The translations under genes and the position numbers were made by a program. A stretch of 64,000 bases of DNA from Micromussa lordhowensis. Lineage: Eukaryota; Cnidaria; Anthozoa; Scleractinia; Lobophylliidae. The notes below the pieces were generated by a model that worked only from the letters and a program-made list of their open reading frames with translations, made no database searches and was not told the DNA's origin. Where the stretch lies: NCBI GenBank assembly GCA_964020085.1, contig OZ026603.1, forward strand, positions 7,332,546 through 7,396,545, written 5' to 3'. Positions 47,188 to 58,235 of the stretch are shown here, one piece after another (the first letter of the stretch is position 1; each line of letters opens with the position of its first letter).

Positions 47188-47692
47188 TAGCTGGGCTTCA
47201 CGGGCACTTTAAGAGGCGCGGTTTGCAGCAAAATGTTCTGCTAGGTTGGCACTTCAAGGAAATTTTGATTAGGATATGATGGCATTGGCGCCAGGGTGTT
47301 TTTTCTGGCCTTCTTTTTGCAGGAGTTTCCCCTGGTCCCAACTTTGCAGAATTTCAGAAAACGCGCGCTGGGGGTCCCCTTGGGCAATTTGACATAGCTC
47401 GGCTTCACGGGCATTTTAAGAGGCGCGGTTTGCAGCAAAATGTTCTGCTAGATTGGCACTTCAAGGAAATTCTAGTTAGGACATGATGGCATTGGCGCCA
47501 GGGTGTTTTTTATCTGGCCTTCTTTTTGCAGTAGTTTCCCCTGGTCCCAACTTTGCAGAATTTCAGAAAACGCGCGCTGGGGGTCCCCTTGGCAAATTTG
47601 ACATAGCTGGGCTTCACGGGCACTTTAAGAGGCGCGGTTTGCAGCAAAATGTTCTGCTAGGTTGGCACTTCAAGGAAATTTTGATTAGGATA
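47060..47692. repeat. Alternating chimeric monomers Q-P-Q
   Basis: Q (47060-47276 and again 47476-47692) joins the ATCTGG-type left part to the CTGGGCTTC-type right part. P (47277-47475) joins the GATATGATGG/GCAGGAG left part to the TTGGGCAATTTG/CATTTTAAG right part. The second Q equals the first at a spacing of 416 bases as far as I can see, so one exchange made the hybrids and a later two-monomer duplication copied them. Confidence 0.8.
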
Positions 47693-48756
47693 TGATGGCA
47701 TTGGCGCCAGGGTGTTTTTTCTGGCCTTCTTTTTGCAGGAGTTTCCCCTGGTCCCAACTTTGCAGAATTTCAGAAAACGCGCGCTGGGGGTCCTCTTGGC
47801 AAATTTGATATAGCTCGGCTTCACGGGCACTTTAGGAGGCGCGGTTTGCAGCAAAATGTTCTGCTAGGTTAGCACTTTAAGGAAATCTTAGTTAGGACAT
47901 GATGGCATTGGTGCCAGGGTGTTTTTTCTGGCCTTCTTTTTGCAGTAGTTTCCCCTGGTCCCATCTTTGCAGAATTTCAGAAAACGCGCGCTGGGGGTCT
48001 CCTTGGCAAATTTGACATAGCTCGGCTTCACAGGCACTTTAAGAGGCGCGGTTTGCAGCAAAATGTTCTGCTAGGTTGGCACTTTAAGGAAATCTTAGTT
48101 AGGACATGATGGCATTGGCGCCAGGGTGTTTTTTCTGGCCTTCTTTTTGCAGAAGTTTCCCCTGGTCCCAACTTTGCAGAATTTCAGAAAACGCGCGCTG
48201 GGGGTCCCCTTGGGCAATTTGACATAGCTCGGCTTCACGGGCATTTTAAGAGGCGCGGTTTGCAGCAAAATGTTCTGCTAGATTGGCACTTCAAGGAAAT
48301 TCTAGTTAGGACATGATGGCATTGGCGCCAGGGTGTTTTTTATCTGGCCTTCTTTTTGCAGTAGTTTCCCCTGGTCCCAACTTTGCAGAATTTCAGAAAA
48401 CGCGCGCTGGGGGTCCCCTTGGCAAATTTGACATAGCTCGGCTTCACGGGCACTTTAAGAGGCGCGGTTTGCAGCAAAATGTTTTGCTAGATTGGCACTT
48501 AAAGGAAATCCTAGTTAGGACATGATGGCACTGGCGCCAGGGTGTTTTTTCTGGCCTTCTTTTTGCAGTAGTTTCCCCTGGTCCCAACTTTGCAGAATTC
48601 CAGAAAACGTGCGCTGGGGGTCCCCTTGGCAAATTTGACATGGCTCGGCTTCACGAGCACTTTAAGAGGCGCAGTTTGCAGCAAAATGTTTTGCTAGGTT
48701 GGCACTTCAAGGAAATCTTAGTTAGGAGATGATGGCATTGGCGCCAGGGTGTTTTT
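47693..48756. repeat. Higher-order unit M3 (partial)
   Basis: Matches 44583-45646 at a displacement of 3110. It carries the GATATAGC, CCCATCTTTG, GCAGAAG, ATCTGG and ACGTGCGC monomers in that order. At about 48756 (TTTTTTCCGG) it passes into block L copy 2. Confidence 0.83.
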
Positions 48757-49980
48757 TCCGGACTTCTTTTTGCAGTAGTTTGCCCTGGTCCCAACTTTGC
48801 AGAATTTCAGAAAAAGCGCGCTGGGGGTCCCCTTGGCAAATTTGACATAGCTCGGCTTCACGGGCACTTTAAGAGAGGCGGTTTGCAGCAAAATGTTCTG
48901 CTAGGTTGGCACTTCAAGGAAATCCTAGTTTAGACATGATGGCATTGGCGCCAGGGTGTTTTTTCTGGCCTTCTTTTTGCAGTAGTTTTCCCTGGTCCCA
49001 ACTTTGCAGAATTTCAGAAAACGCGCGCTGCGGGTCCCCTTGGCAAATTTGACATAGCTCGGCTTCACGGGCACTTTAAGAGGCGCGGTTTGCAGCAAAA
49101 TGTTTTGCTAGATTAACACTTAAAGGAAATCCTAGTTAGGACATGATGGCACTGGCGCCAGGGTGTTTTTTCTGGCCTTCTTTTTGCAGTAGTTTCCCCT
49201 GGTCCCAACTTTGCAGAATTTCAGAAAACGTGCGCTTGGGGTCCCCTTGGCAAATTTGACATAGCTCGGCTTCACGGGAACTTTAAGAGGCGCGGTTTGC
49301 AGCAAAATGTTCTGCTAGGTAAGCACTTCAAGGAAATCCTAGTTAGGACATGATGGCATTGGCGCCAGGGTGTTTTTTCTGGCCTTCTTGTTGCAGTAGT
49401 TTCCCCTGGTCCCAACTTTGCAGAATTTCAGAAAACGCGCGCTGGAGGTCCCCTTGGAAAATTTGACATAGCTCGGCTTCACGGGCACTTTAAGAGGCGC
49501 GGTTTGCAGCAAAATGTTCTGCTAGGTTGGCACTTCAAGGAAATCCTAGTTAGGACATGATGGCATTGGCGCCAGGGTGTTTTTTTTCTGGCCTTCTTTT
49601 TGCAGTAGTTTCCCCTGGTCCCAACTTTGCAGAATTTCAGAAAACGCGCGCTGGGGGTCCTCTTGGCAAATTTGACATAGCTCGGCTTCACGGGCACTTT
49701 AAGAGGCGCGGTTTGCAGCAAAATGTTTTGCTAGGTTGGCACTTCAAGGAAATCCTAGTTAGGACATGATGGCATTGGCGCCAGGGTGTTTTTTTCTGGC
49801 CTTCTTTTTGCAGTAATTTCCCCTGGTCCCAACTTTGCAGAATTTTTAGAAAACGCGCGCTGGGGGTCCTCTTGGCAAATTTGACATAGCTCGGCTTCAC
49901 GGGCACTTTAAGAGGCGCGGTTTGCAGCAAAATGTTTTGCTAGGTTGGCACTTGAAGAAAATCCTAGTTAGGGCATGATG
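48230..49980. repeat. Block L, copy 2
   Basis: Copy of 39940-41690 with one monomer lost near 48850 (the CACATCAAGG/GACATAATGG type) and one monomer gained near 49720-49930. The gained one is a near duplicate of its left neighbour, with GCAGTAATTTCC and an added T before AGAAAACGC. The left part overlaps M3, which shows that the M and L families share the ATCTGG-to-GAGATG stretch. Confidence 0.8.
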
Positions 49981-50414
49981 GCATTGGCGCCAGGGTGTTT
50001 TTTCTGGCCTTCTTTTGGCAGTAGTTTCCCCTGGTTCCAACTTTGCAGAATTTCAGAAAACGCGCGCTGGGGGTCTCCTTGGAAAATTTGACATAGCTCG
50101 GCTTCACGGGCACTTTAAGAGGCGCGGTTTGCAGCAAAATGTTTTGCTAGGTTGGCACTTTAAGGAAAGCGTAGTTAAAACATGATGGCATTGGCGCCAG
50201 GGTGTTTTTTCTGGCCTTCTTTTTGCAGTAGTTTTCCCTGGTCCCAACTTTGCAGAATTTCAGAAAACGCGCGCTGGGGGTCCCCTTGGCAAATTTGACA
50301 TAGCTCGGCTTCACGGGCACTTTAAGAGGCGCAGTTTGCAGCAAAATGTTCCGCTAGGTTGGCACTTCAAGGAAATCCTAGTTAGGACATGATGGCATTT
50401 GCTCCAGGGTGTTT
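49981..50414. repeat. Two ordinary monomers
   Basis: Satellite only: one with TTTTGGCAGTAG and GGTCTCCTTGG, one with TTTTCCCTGG. Nothing else seen. Confidence 0.65.
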
Positions 50415-51533
50415 TTTCTGGCCTTCTTTTTGCAGTAGTTTCCCCTGGTCCCAACTTTGCAGAATGTCAGAAAACGCGCGCTGGGGGTCCCCTTGGCAAA
50501 TTTGACATAGCTCGGCTTCACGGGCAGTTTAAGAGGCGCGGTTTGCAGCAAAATATTTTGCTAGGATGGCACTTCAAGGAAATCCTAGTTAGAACATGAT
50601 GGCATTGGCGCCAGGGTGTTTTTTCTGGCCTTGTTTTTGCAGTAGTTTCCCCTGGTCCCAACTTTGCAGAATTTCAGAAAACGCGCGCTGGGGGTCCTTT
50701 TGGCAAATTTGACATAGCTCGGCTTCACGGGCACTTTAAGAGGCGCGCTTTACAGCAAAATGTTCTGCTAGGTTGGCACTTCAAGGAAATTCTAGTTAGG
50801 ACATGATGGCATTGGTGCCAGGGTTTTTTTTCTGGCCTTCTTTTTGCAGTAGTTTTCCCTAATCTCAACTTTGCAGAATTTCAGAAAACGCGCGCTGGGG
50901 GTCCCCTTGGCAAATTTGACATAGCTCGGCTTCACGGGCATTTTAAGAGGCGCGGTTTGCAGCAAAATGTTCTGCTAGGCTGGCACTTCAAGGAAGTTGT
51001 AGTTAGAACATGATGGCATTGGCGCCAGGGTGTTTTTTTTGGCCTTCTTTTTGCAGTAGTTTCCCCTGGTCCCAACTTTGCAGAATTTCAGAAAACGCGC
51101 GCTGGGGGTCTCCTTGGCAAATTTGACATAGCTCGGCTTCACGGGCACTTTAAGAGGCGCGGTTTGTAGCAAAATGTTCTGCTAGGTTAGCACTTTAAGG
51201 AAATTGTAGTTAGGACATGATGGCATCGGCGCCAGGGTGTTTTTTCTGGCCTTGTTTTTGCAGTAGTTTTCCCTGGTCCCAACTTTGCAGAATTTCAGAA
51301 AACGCGCGCTGGGGGTCCCCTTAGCAAATTTGACATAGCTCGGCTTCACGGGCACTTTAAGAGGCGCGGTTTGCAGCAAAATGTTCTGCTAGGTTGGCAC
51401 TTGAAGGAAATCTTAGATAAGACATGATGGCATTGGCGCCAGGGTGTTTTTTCTGCCCTTATTGTGCAGGAGTTTCCCCTGGTCCCAGCTTTACAGAATT
51501 TCAGAAAACGCGCGCTGGGGGTCCCCTTGGCAA
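50415..51533. repeat. Block V, copy 2
   Basis: Matches 2035-3180 at a displacement of 48380 and the following segment at 1034. Marks: GTCCTTTTGGC (50692), GCGCGCTTTACAGC (about 50745), CCCTAATCTCAAC (about 50858), GGCATCGGCGCC (about 51222), CTGCCCTTATTGTG (about 51454). Confidence 0.87.
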
Positions 51534-52590
51534 ATTTGACATAGCTCGGCTTCACGGGCAGTTTAAGAGGCGCGGTTTGCAGCAAAATGTTTTGCTAGGA
51601 TGGCACTTCAAGGAAATCCTAGTTAGAACATGATGGCATTGGCGCCAGGGTGTTTTTTCTGGCCTTGTTTTTGCAGTAGTTTCCCCTGGTCCCAACTTTG
51701 CAGAATTTCAGAAAACGCGCGCTGGGGGTCCTTTTGGCAAATTTGACATAGCTCGGCTTCACGGGCACTTTAAGAGGCGCGCTTTACAGCAAAATGTTCT
51801 GCTAGGTTGGCACTTCAAGGAAATTTTAGTTAGGACATGATGGCATTGGTGCCAGGGTTTTTTTTCTGGCCTTCTTTTTGCAGTAGTTTTCCCTAATCTC
51901 AACTTTGCAGAATTTCAGAAAACGCGCGCTGGGGGTCCCCTTGGCAAATTTGACATAGCTCGGCTTCACGGGCATTTTAAGAGGCGCGGTTTGCAGCAAA
52001 ATGTTCTGCTAGGCTGGCACTTCAAGGAAGTTGTAGTTAGAACATGATGGCATTGGCGCCAGGGTGTTTTTTTTGGCCTTCTTTTTGCAGTAGTTTCCCC
52101 TGGTCCCAACTTTGCAGAATTTCAGAAAACGCGCGCTGGGGGTCTCCTTGGCAAATTTGACATAGCTCGGCTTCACGGGCACTTTAAGAGGCGCGGTTTG
52201 TAGCAAAATGTTCTGCTAGGTTAGCACTTTAAGGAAATTGTAGTTAGGACATGATGGCATCGGCGCCAGGGTGTTTTTTCTGGCCTTGTTTTTGCAGTAG
52301 TTTTCCCTGGTCCCAACTTTGCAGAATTTCAGAAAACGCGCGCTGGGGGTCCCCTTAGCAAATTTGACATAGCTCGGCTTCACGGGCACTTTAAGAGGCG
52401 CGGTTTGCAGCAAAATGTTCTGCTAGGTTGGCACTTAAAAGAAATCTTAGTTAAGACATGATGGCATTGGCGCCAAGGTGTTTTTTCTACCCTTATTGTG
52501 CAGGAGTTTCCCCTGGTCCCAGCTTTACAGAATTTCAGAAAACGCGCGCTGGGGGTCCCCTTGGCAAATTTGACATAGCTCGGCTTCACG
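51534..52590. repeat. Block V, copy 3 (tandem, 5 monomers, 1034 bp)
   Basis: Immediate repeat of copy 2. Differences I saw: ATATTTTG at 50552 against ATGTTTTG; C/T at monomer position 192 (about 50802/51836); and a cluster around 52434-52490 (CTTAAAAGAAAT, CCAAGG, CTACCC). The join falls between 51505 and 51561. Confidence 0.87.
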
Positions 52591-53021
52591 GGCACTTTAA
52601 GAGGCGCGGTTTGCAGCAAAATGTTCTGCTAGGTTGGCACTTTAAGGAAATTTTCATTAGGACATGATGGCATTGGCGCCAGGGTGTTTTTTCTGGCCTT
52701 CTTTTTGCAGGAGTTCCCCCTGGTCCCAACTTTGCAGAATTTCAGAAAACGCGCGCTGGGGGTCCTCTTGGGAAATTTGACATAGCTCGACTTCACGGGC
52801 ACTTTAAGAGGCGCGGTTTGCAGCAAAATGTTCTGCTAGGTTGGCACTTTAAGGAAATGCTAGACAGGACATGATGGCATTGGCGCCAGGGTGTCTTTTC
52901 TGGCCTTCTTTTTGCAGTAGTTTCCCCTGGTCCCAACTTTGCAGAATTTCAGAAAACGCGCGCTGGGGGTCCCCTTGGCAAATTTGACATAGCTCGGCTT
53001 CACGGGCACTTTAGGAAGCGC
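52591..53021. repeat. Two monomers leading into block A copy 4
   Basis: One GCAGGAG monomer and one with GTCTTTTCTGG and CTAGACAGG. The order resembles 3181-3400, which stands before block A copy 2. Confidence 0.65.
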
Positions 53022-55735
53022 GCTTTGAAGCAAAATGTTCTGCTAGGTTGGCACTTCAAGGAAATGCTCGTTAGGACATCATGGCATTGGCGCCAGGGTG
53101 TTTTTTCTGGCCTTCTTTTTGCAGTAGTTTCCCCTGGTCCCAACTTTGCAGAATTTCAGAAAACGCGCGCTGGTGGTCTCCTTGGCAAATTTGACATAGC
53201 TCGGCTTCACGGGCATTTTAAGAGGCGCGGTTTGCAGCAAAATGTTGTGCTAGATTGGCACTTCAAGGAAGTTCTAGTTAGGACATGATGGCATTGGCGC
53301 CAGGGTGTTTTTTCTGGCCTTCTTTTTGCAGTAGTTTCCCCTGGTCCCATTTTTGCAGAATTTCAGAAAACGCGCGCTGGGGGTGCCCTTGGCAAATTTG
53401 ACATAGCTCGGCTTCACGGGCACTTTAAGAGGCGCGGTTAGCAGCAAAATGTTTTGCTAGGTTGGCACTTCAAGGAAATCTTAGTTAGGACATGATGGCA
53501 TTCGCGCCAGGGTGTTTTTTATGGCCTTCTTTTTGCAGTAGTTTGCCCTGGTCCCAACTTTGCAGAATTTCAGAAAACGCGCGCTGGGGGTCCTCTTGGC
53601 AAATTTGACATAGCTCGGCTTCACGGGCACTTTAAGAGGCGCGGTTTGCAGCAAAATGTTTTGCTAGGTTGGCACTTGAAGAAAATCCTAGTTTAGACAT
53701 GATGGCATTGGCGCCAGGGTGTTTTTTCTGGCCTTCTTTTTGCAGTAGTTTGTCCTGGTCCCAACTTTGCAGAATTTCAGAAAACGCGCGCTGGGGGTCC
53801 CCTTGGCAAATTTGACATAGCTCGGCTTCACGGGCACTTTAAGAGGCGCGGTTTGCAGCAAAATGTTTTGCTAGATTGGCACTTAAAGGAAATCCTTGTT
53901 AGGACATGATGGCACTGGCGCCAGGGTGTTTTTTCTGGCCTTCTTTTTGAAGTAGTTTGCCCTGGTCCCAACTTTGCAGAATTTCAGAAAACGCGCGCTG
54001 GGGGTCCCCTTGGCAAATTTGACATAGCTCGGCTTCACGGGCACTTTAAGAGGCGCGGTTTGCAGCAAAATGTTCTGCTAGGTAGGCACTTCAAGGAAAT
54101 CTCAGTTAGGACATGATGGCATTGGCGCCAGTGTTTTTTTTCTGGCCTTCTTGTTGCAGGAGTTCCCCCTGGTCCCAACTTTGCAGAATTTCAGAAAACG
54201 CGCGCTGGGGGTCCCCTTGGAAAATTTGACATAGCTTGGCTTCACGGGCACTTTAAGAGGCGCAGTTTGCAGCAAAATGTTCTGCTAGTTGGCACTTCAA
54301 GGAAATCCTAGTTAGGACATGATGGCATTGGTGCCAGGGTGTCTTTTCTGGCCTTCTTTTTGCAGTAGTTTCCCCTGGTCCAAACTTTGCAGAATTTCAG
54401 AAAACGCGCGCTGGGGGTCCCCTTGGCAAATTTGACATAGCTCGGCTTCACGGGCACTTTAAGAGGCGCGGTTTGCAGGAAAATGTTCTGCTAGGTTGGC
54501 ACTTCAAGGAAATGCTTGTTAGGACATGATGGCATTGGCGCCAGGGTGTTTTTTCTGGCCTTCTTTTTGCAGAAGTTTCCCCTGGTCCCAAGTTTGCAGA
54601 ATTTCAGAAAACGCGCGCTTGGGGTCCCCTTGGCAAATTTGACATAGCTCGGCTTCACGGGCAGTTTAAGAGGCGCGGTTTGCAGCAAAATGTTCTGCTA
54701 GGTTGGCACTTCAAGGAAATCCTAGTTAGGACATGATGGCATTGGTGCCAGGGTGTCTTTTCTGGCCTTCTTTTTGCAGTAGTTTCCCCTGGTCCAAACT
54801 TTGCAGAATTTCAGAAAACGCGCGCTGTGGGTCCCCTTGGCAAATTTGACATAGCTCGGCTTCACGGGCACTTTAAGAGGCGCGGTTTGCAGGAAAATGT
54901 TCTGCTAGGTTGGCACTTGAAGGAAATTCTAGTTAGGACATGATGGCATTGGCGCCAGGGTGTTTTTTCTGGCCTTCTTTTTGCAGTAGTTTTCCCTGGT
55001 CCCAACTTTGCAGAATTTCAGAAAACGCGCGCTGGGGGTCCCCTTAGCAAATTTGACATAGCTCGGCTTCACGGGCACTTTAAGAGGCGCGGTTTGCAGC
55101 AAAATGTTCTGCTAGGTTGGCACTTTAAGGAAATTTTGATTAGAACATGATGGCATTGGCGCCAGGGTGTTTTTTCTGGCCTTTGTTTTGCAGGAGTTCC
55201 CCCTGGTCCCAACTTTGCAGAATTTCAGAAAACGCGCGCTGGGGTCCCCTTGGCAAATTTGACATAGCTCGGCTTCACGGGCACTTTAAGAGGCGCGGTT
55301 TGCAGCAAAATGTTCTGCTAGGTTGTCACTTTAAGGAAATTGAAGTTAGGACATGATGGTATTGGCGCCAGGGTGTTTTTTCTGGCCTTCTTTTTGCAGT
55401 AGTTTCCCCTGGTCCCAACTTTGCAGAATTTCAGAAAACGCGCGCTGGGGGTCTCCTTGGCAAATTTGACATAGCTCGGCTTCACGGGCACTTTAAGAGG
55501 CGCGGTTTGCAGCAAAATGTTCTGCTAGGTTAGCACTTTAAGGAAGTTTTAAATAGGACATGATAGCATCGGCGCCAGGGTGTTTTTTCTGGCCTTGTTT
55601 TTGCAGTAGTTTTCCCTGGTCCCAACTTTGCAGAATTTCAGAAAACGCGCGCTGGGGGTCCCCTTAGCAAATTTGACATAGCTCGGCTTCACGGGCACTT
55701 TAAGAGGCGCGGTTTGCAGCAAAATGTTCTGATAG
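53022..55735. repeat. Block A relatives, copy 4
   Basis: Follows about 3401-6100 in order: GCTTTGAAGC, CATCATGG, CTGGTGGTCTCC, GTTGTGCTAG, CCCATTTTTG (53346), TTTTTTATGGCC with TTTGCCCTGG, TTTAGACATG, TTTGTCCTGG, CCTTGTTAGG, GGTGCCAGGGTGTCTTTTC, TTTTCCCTGG with CCCTTAGC, GCAGGAG, GGTTGTCAC, and TAGCATCGG at 55565. Relative to that stretch it lacks one monomer near the start and has a two-monomer duplication near 54290-54900. Divergence is clearly higher than between the two copies at 1-5600. Confidence 0.8.
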
Positions 55736-58235
55736 GTTGGCACTTCAAGGAAATCCTAGTTAGGACATGATGGCATTGGCGCCAGGGTGTTTTTGCTGGC
55801 CTTCTTTTTGCAGTAGTTTCCCCTGGTCCCAACTTTGCAGAATTTCAGAAAACGCGCGCTGGGGGTCCCCTTGGCAAATTTGACATAGCTCGGCTTCACG
55901 GGCACTTTAAGAGGCGCGGTTTGCAGCAAAATGTTTTGCTAGAATGGCACTTAAAGGAAATTCTAGTTAAGATATGATGGCATTGGCGCCAGGGTGTTTT
56001 TTCTTGCCTTCTTTTTGCAGTAGTTTCCCCTGGTCCCAACTTTGCAGAATTTCAGAAAACGCGCGCTGGGGGTCCCCTTGGCAAATTTGACATAGCTCGG
56101 CTTCACGGGCTTTTTAAGAGGCGCAGTTTGCAGCAAAATGTTTTGCTAGGTTGGCACTTCAAGGAAATTTTAGTTAAGACATGATGGCATTGGCGCCAGG
56201 GTGTTTTTTCTGGCCTTCTTTTTGCAGTAGTTTCCCCTGGTCCCAACTTTGCAGAATTTCAGAAAACGCGCGCTGGGGGTCCCCTTGGCAAATTTGACAT
56301 AGCTCGGCTTCACGGGCACTTTAAGAGGCACGGTTTGCAGCAAAATGTTTTGCTAGGTTGGCACTTCAAGGAAATTTTAGTTAAGATATGATGGCATTGG
56401 AGCCAGGGTGTTTTTTCTGGCCTTTTTTTGCAGTAGTTTCCCCTGGTCCCAACTTTGCAGAATTTCAGAAAACGCGCGCTGGGTGACCCCTTGGCAAATT
56501 TGACATAGCTCGGCTTCACGGGCACTTTGAGAGGCGCGGTTTGCAGCAAAATGGTCTGCTAGGTTGGCACTTGAAGGAAATTGTAGTTAGAACATGATGG
56601 CATTGGCGCCAAGGTGTTTTTTCTGGCCTTCTTTTTGCAGTAGTTTCCCCTGGTCCCAACTTTGCAGAATTTCAGAAAACGCGCTCTGGGGATACCCTTG
56701 GCAAATTTGACATAGCTCGGCTTCACGGGCACTTTATAGGCGCGGTTTGCAGCAAAATGTTTTGCTAGGTTGGCACTTCAAGGAAATCGTAGTTAGGACA
56801 TGATGGCATTGACGCCAATGTGTTTTTTCTGGCCTTCTTTTTGCAGTAGTTTCCCCTGGTCCCAACTTTGCAGAATTTCAGAAAACGCGCGCTGGGGGTC
56901 CCCTTGGCAAATTTGATATAGCTCGGCTTCACGGGCACTTTAAGAGGCGCGGTTTGCAGCAAAATGTTCTGCTAGGTTGGCACTTTAAGGAAATTTTTGT
57001 AAGAACATGGTGGCATTGGCGCCAGGGTGTTTTTTCTGGTTTTCTTTTTGCAGTAGTTTCCCCTGGTCCCAACTTTGCAGAATTTCAGAAAACGCGCGCT
57101 GTGGGTCCCCTTGGCAAATTTGACATAGCTCGGCTTCACGGGCACTTTAAGAGGCGCGGTTTGCAGCAAAATGTTCTGCTAGGTTGGCACTTTAAGGAAA
57201 TCCTAGTTAGGACATGATGGCATTGGAGCCAGGGTGTTTTTTCTGGCCTTTTTTTGCAGTAGTTTCCCCTGGTCCCAACTTTGCAGAATTTCAGAAAACG
57301 CGCGCTGGGTGTCCCCTTGGCAAATTTGACATAGCTCGGCTTCACGGGCACTTTAAGAGGCGCGGTTTGCAGCAAAATGTTCTGCTAGGTTGGCACTTGA
57401 AGGAAATTTTAGTTAGGACATGATGGCATTGGCGCCAAGGTGTTTTTTCTGGCCTTCTTTTTGCAGTAGTTTCCCCTGGTCCCAACTTTGCAGAATTTCA
57501 GAACACGCGCTCTGGGGATACCCTTGGCAAATTTGACATAGCTCGGCTTCACGGGCACTTTATAGGCGCGGTTTGCAGCAAAATGTTCTGCTAGGTTGGC
57601 ACTTCAAGGAAATCCTAGTTAGGACATGATGGCATTGACGCCAGGGTGTTTTTTTCTGGCCTTCTTTTTGCAGTAGTTTCCCCTGGTCCCAACTTTGCAG
57701 AATTTCAGAAAACGCGCGCTGGGGGTCCCCTTGGCAAATTTGACATTGCTCGGCTTCACGGACACTTTATAGGCGCGGTTTGCAGCAAAATGTTCTGCTA
57801 GGTTGGCACTTCAAGGAAATCCTAGTTAGGACATGATGGCATTGGCGCCAGGGTATTTTTTCTGGCCTTCTTTTTGCAGTAGTTTCCCCTGGTCCCAACT
57901 TTGCAGAATTTCAGAAAACGCGCGCTGGGAGTTCCCTTGGCAAATTTGACATAGCTCGGCTCCACGGGCACTTTAAGAGGCGCGGTTTGCAGCAAAATGT
58001 TCTGATAGGTTGACACTTCAAGGAAATCCTAGTTAGGACATGATGGCATTGGCGCCAGGCTGTTTTTGCTGGCCTTCTTTTTGCAGTAGTTTCCCCTGGT
58101 CCCAACTTTGCAGAATTTCAGAAAACGCGCGCTGGGGGTCCCCTTGGCAAATTTGACATAGCTCGGCTTCACGGGCACTTTAAGAGGCGCAGTTTGCAGC
58201 AAAATGTTTTGCTAGGTTGGGACTTCAAGGAAATT
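55736..58235. repeat. Monomers with a 4-monomer local duplication (826 bp)
   Basis: About 56360-56760 matches about 57190-57590 at 826 bases. Shared marks are GGAGCCAGGG with a shortened T-run, GCTGGGTG, CGCTCTGGGGATACCC and CTTTATAGGCG. The CTTTATAGG change is in a third monomer at about 57767. No sequence other than satellite is present. Confidence 0.75.
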
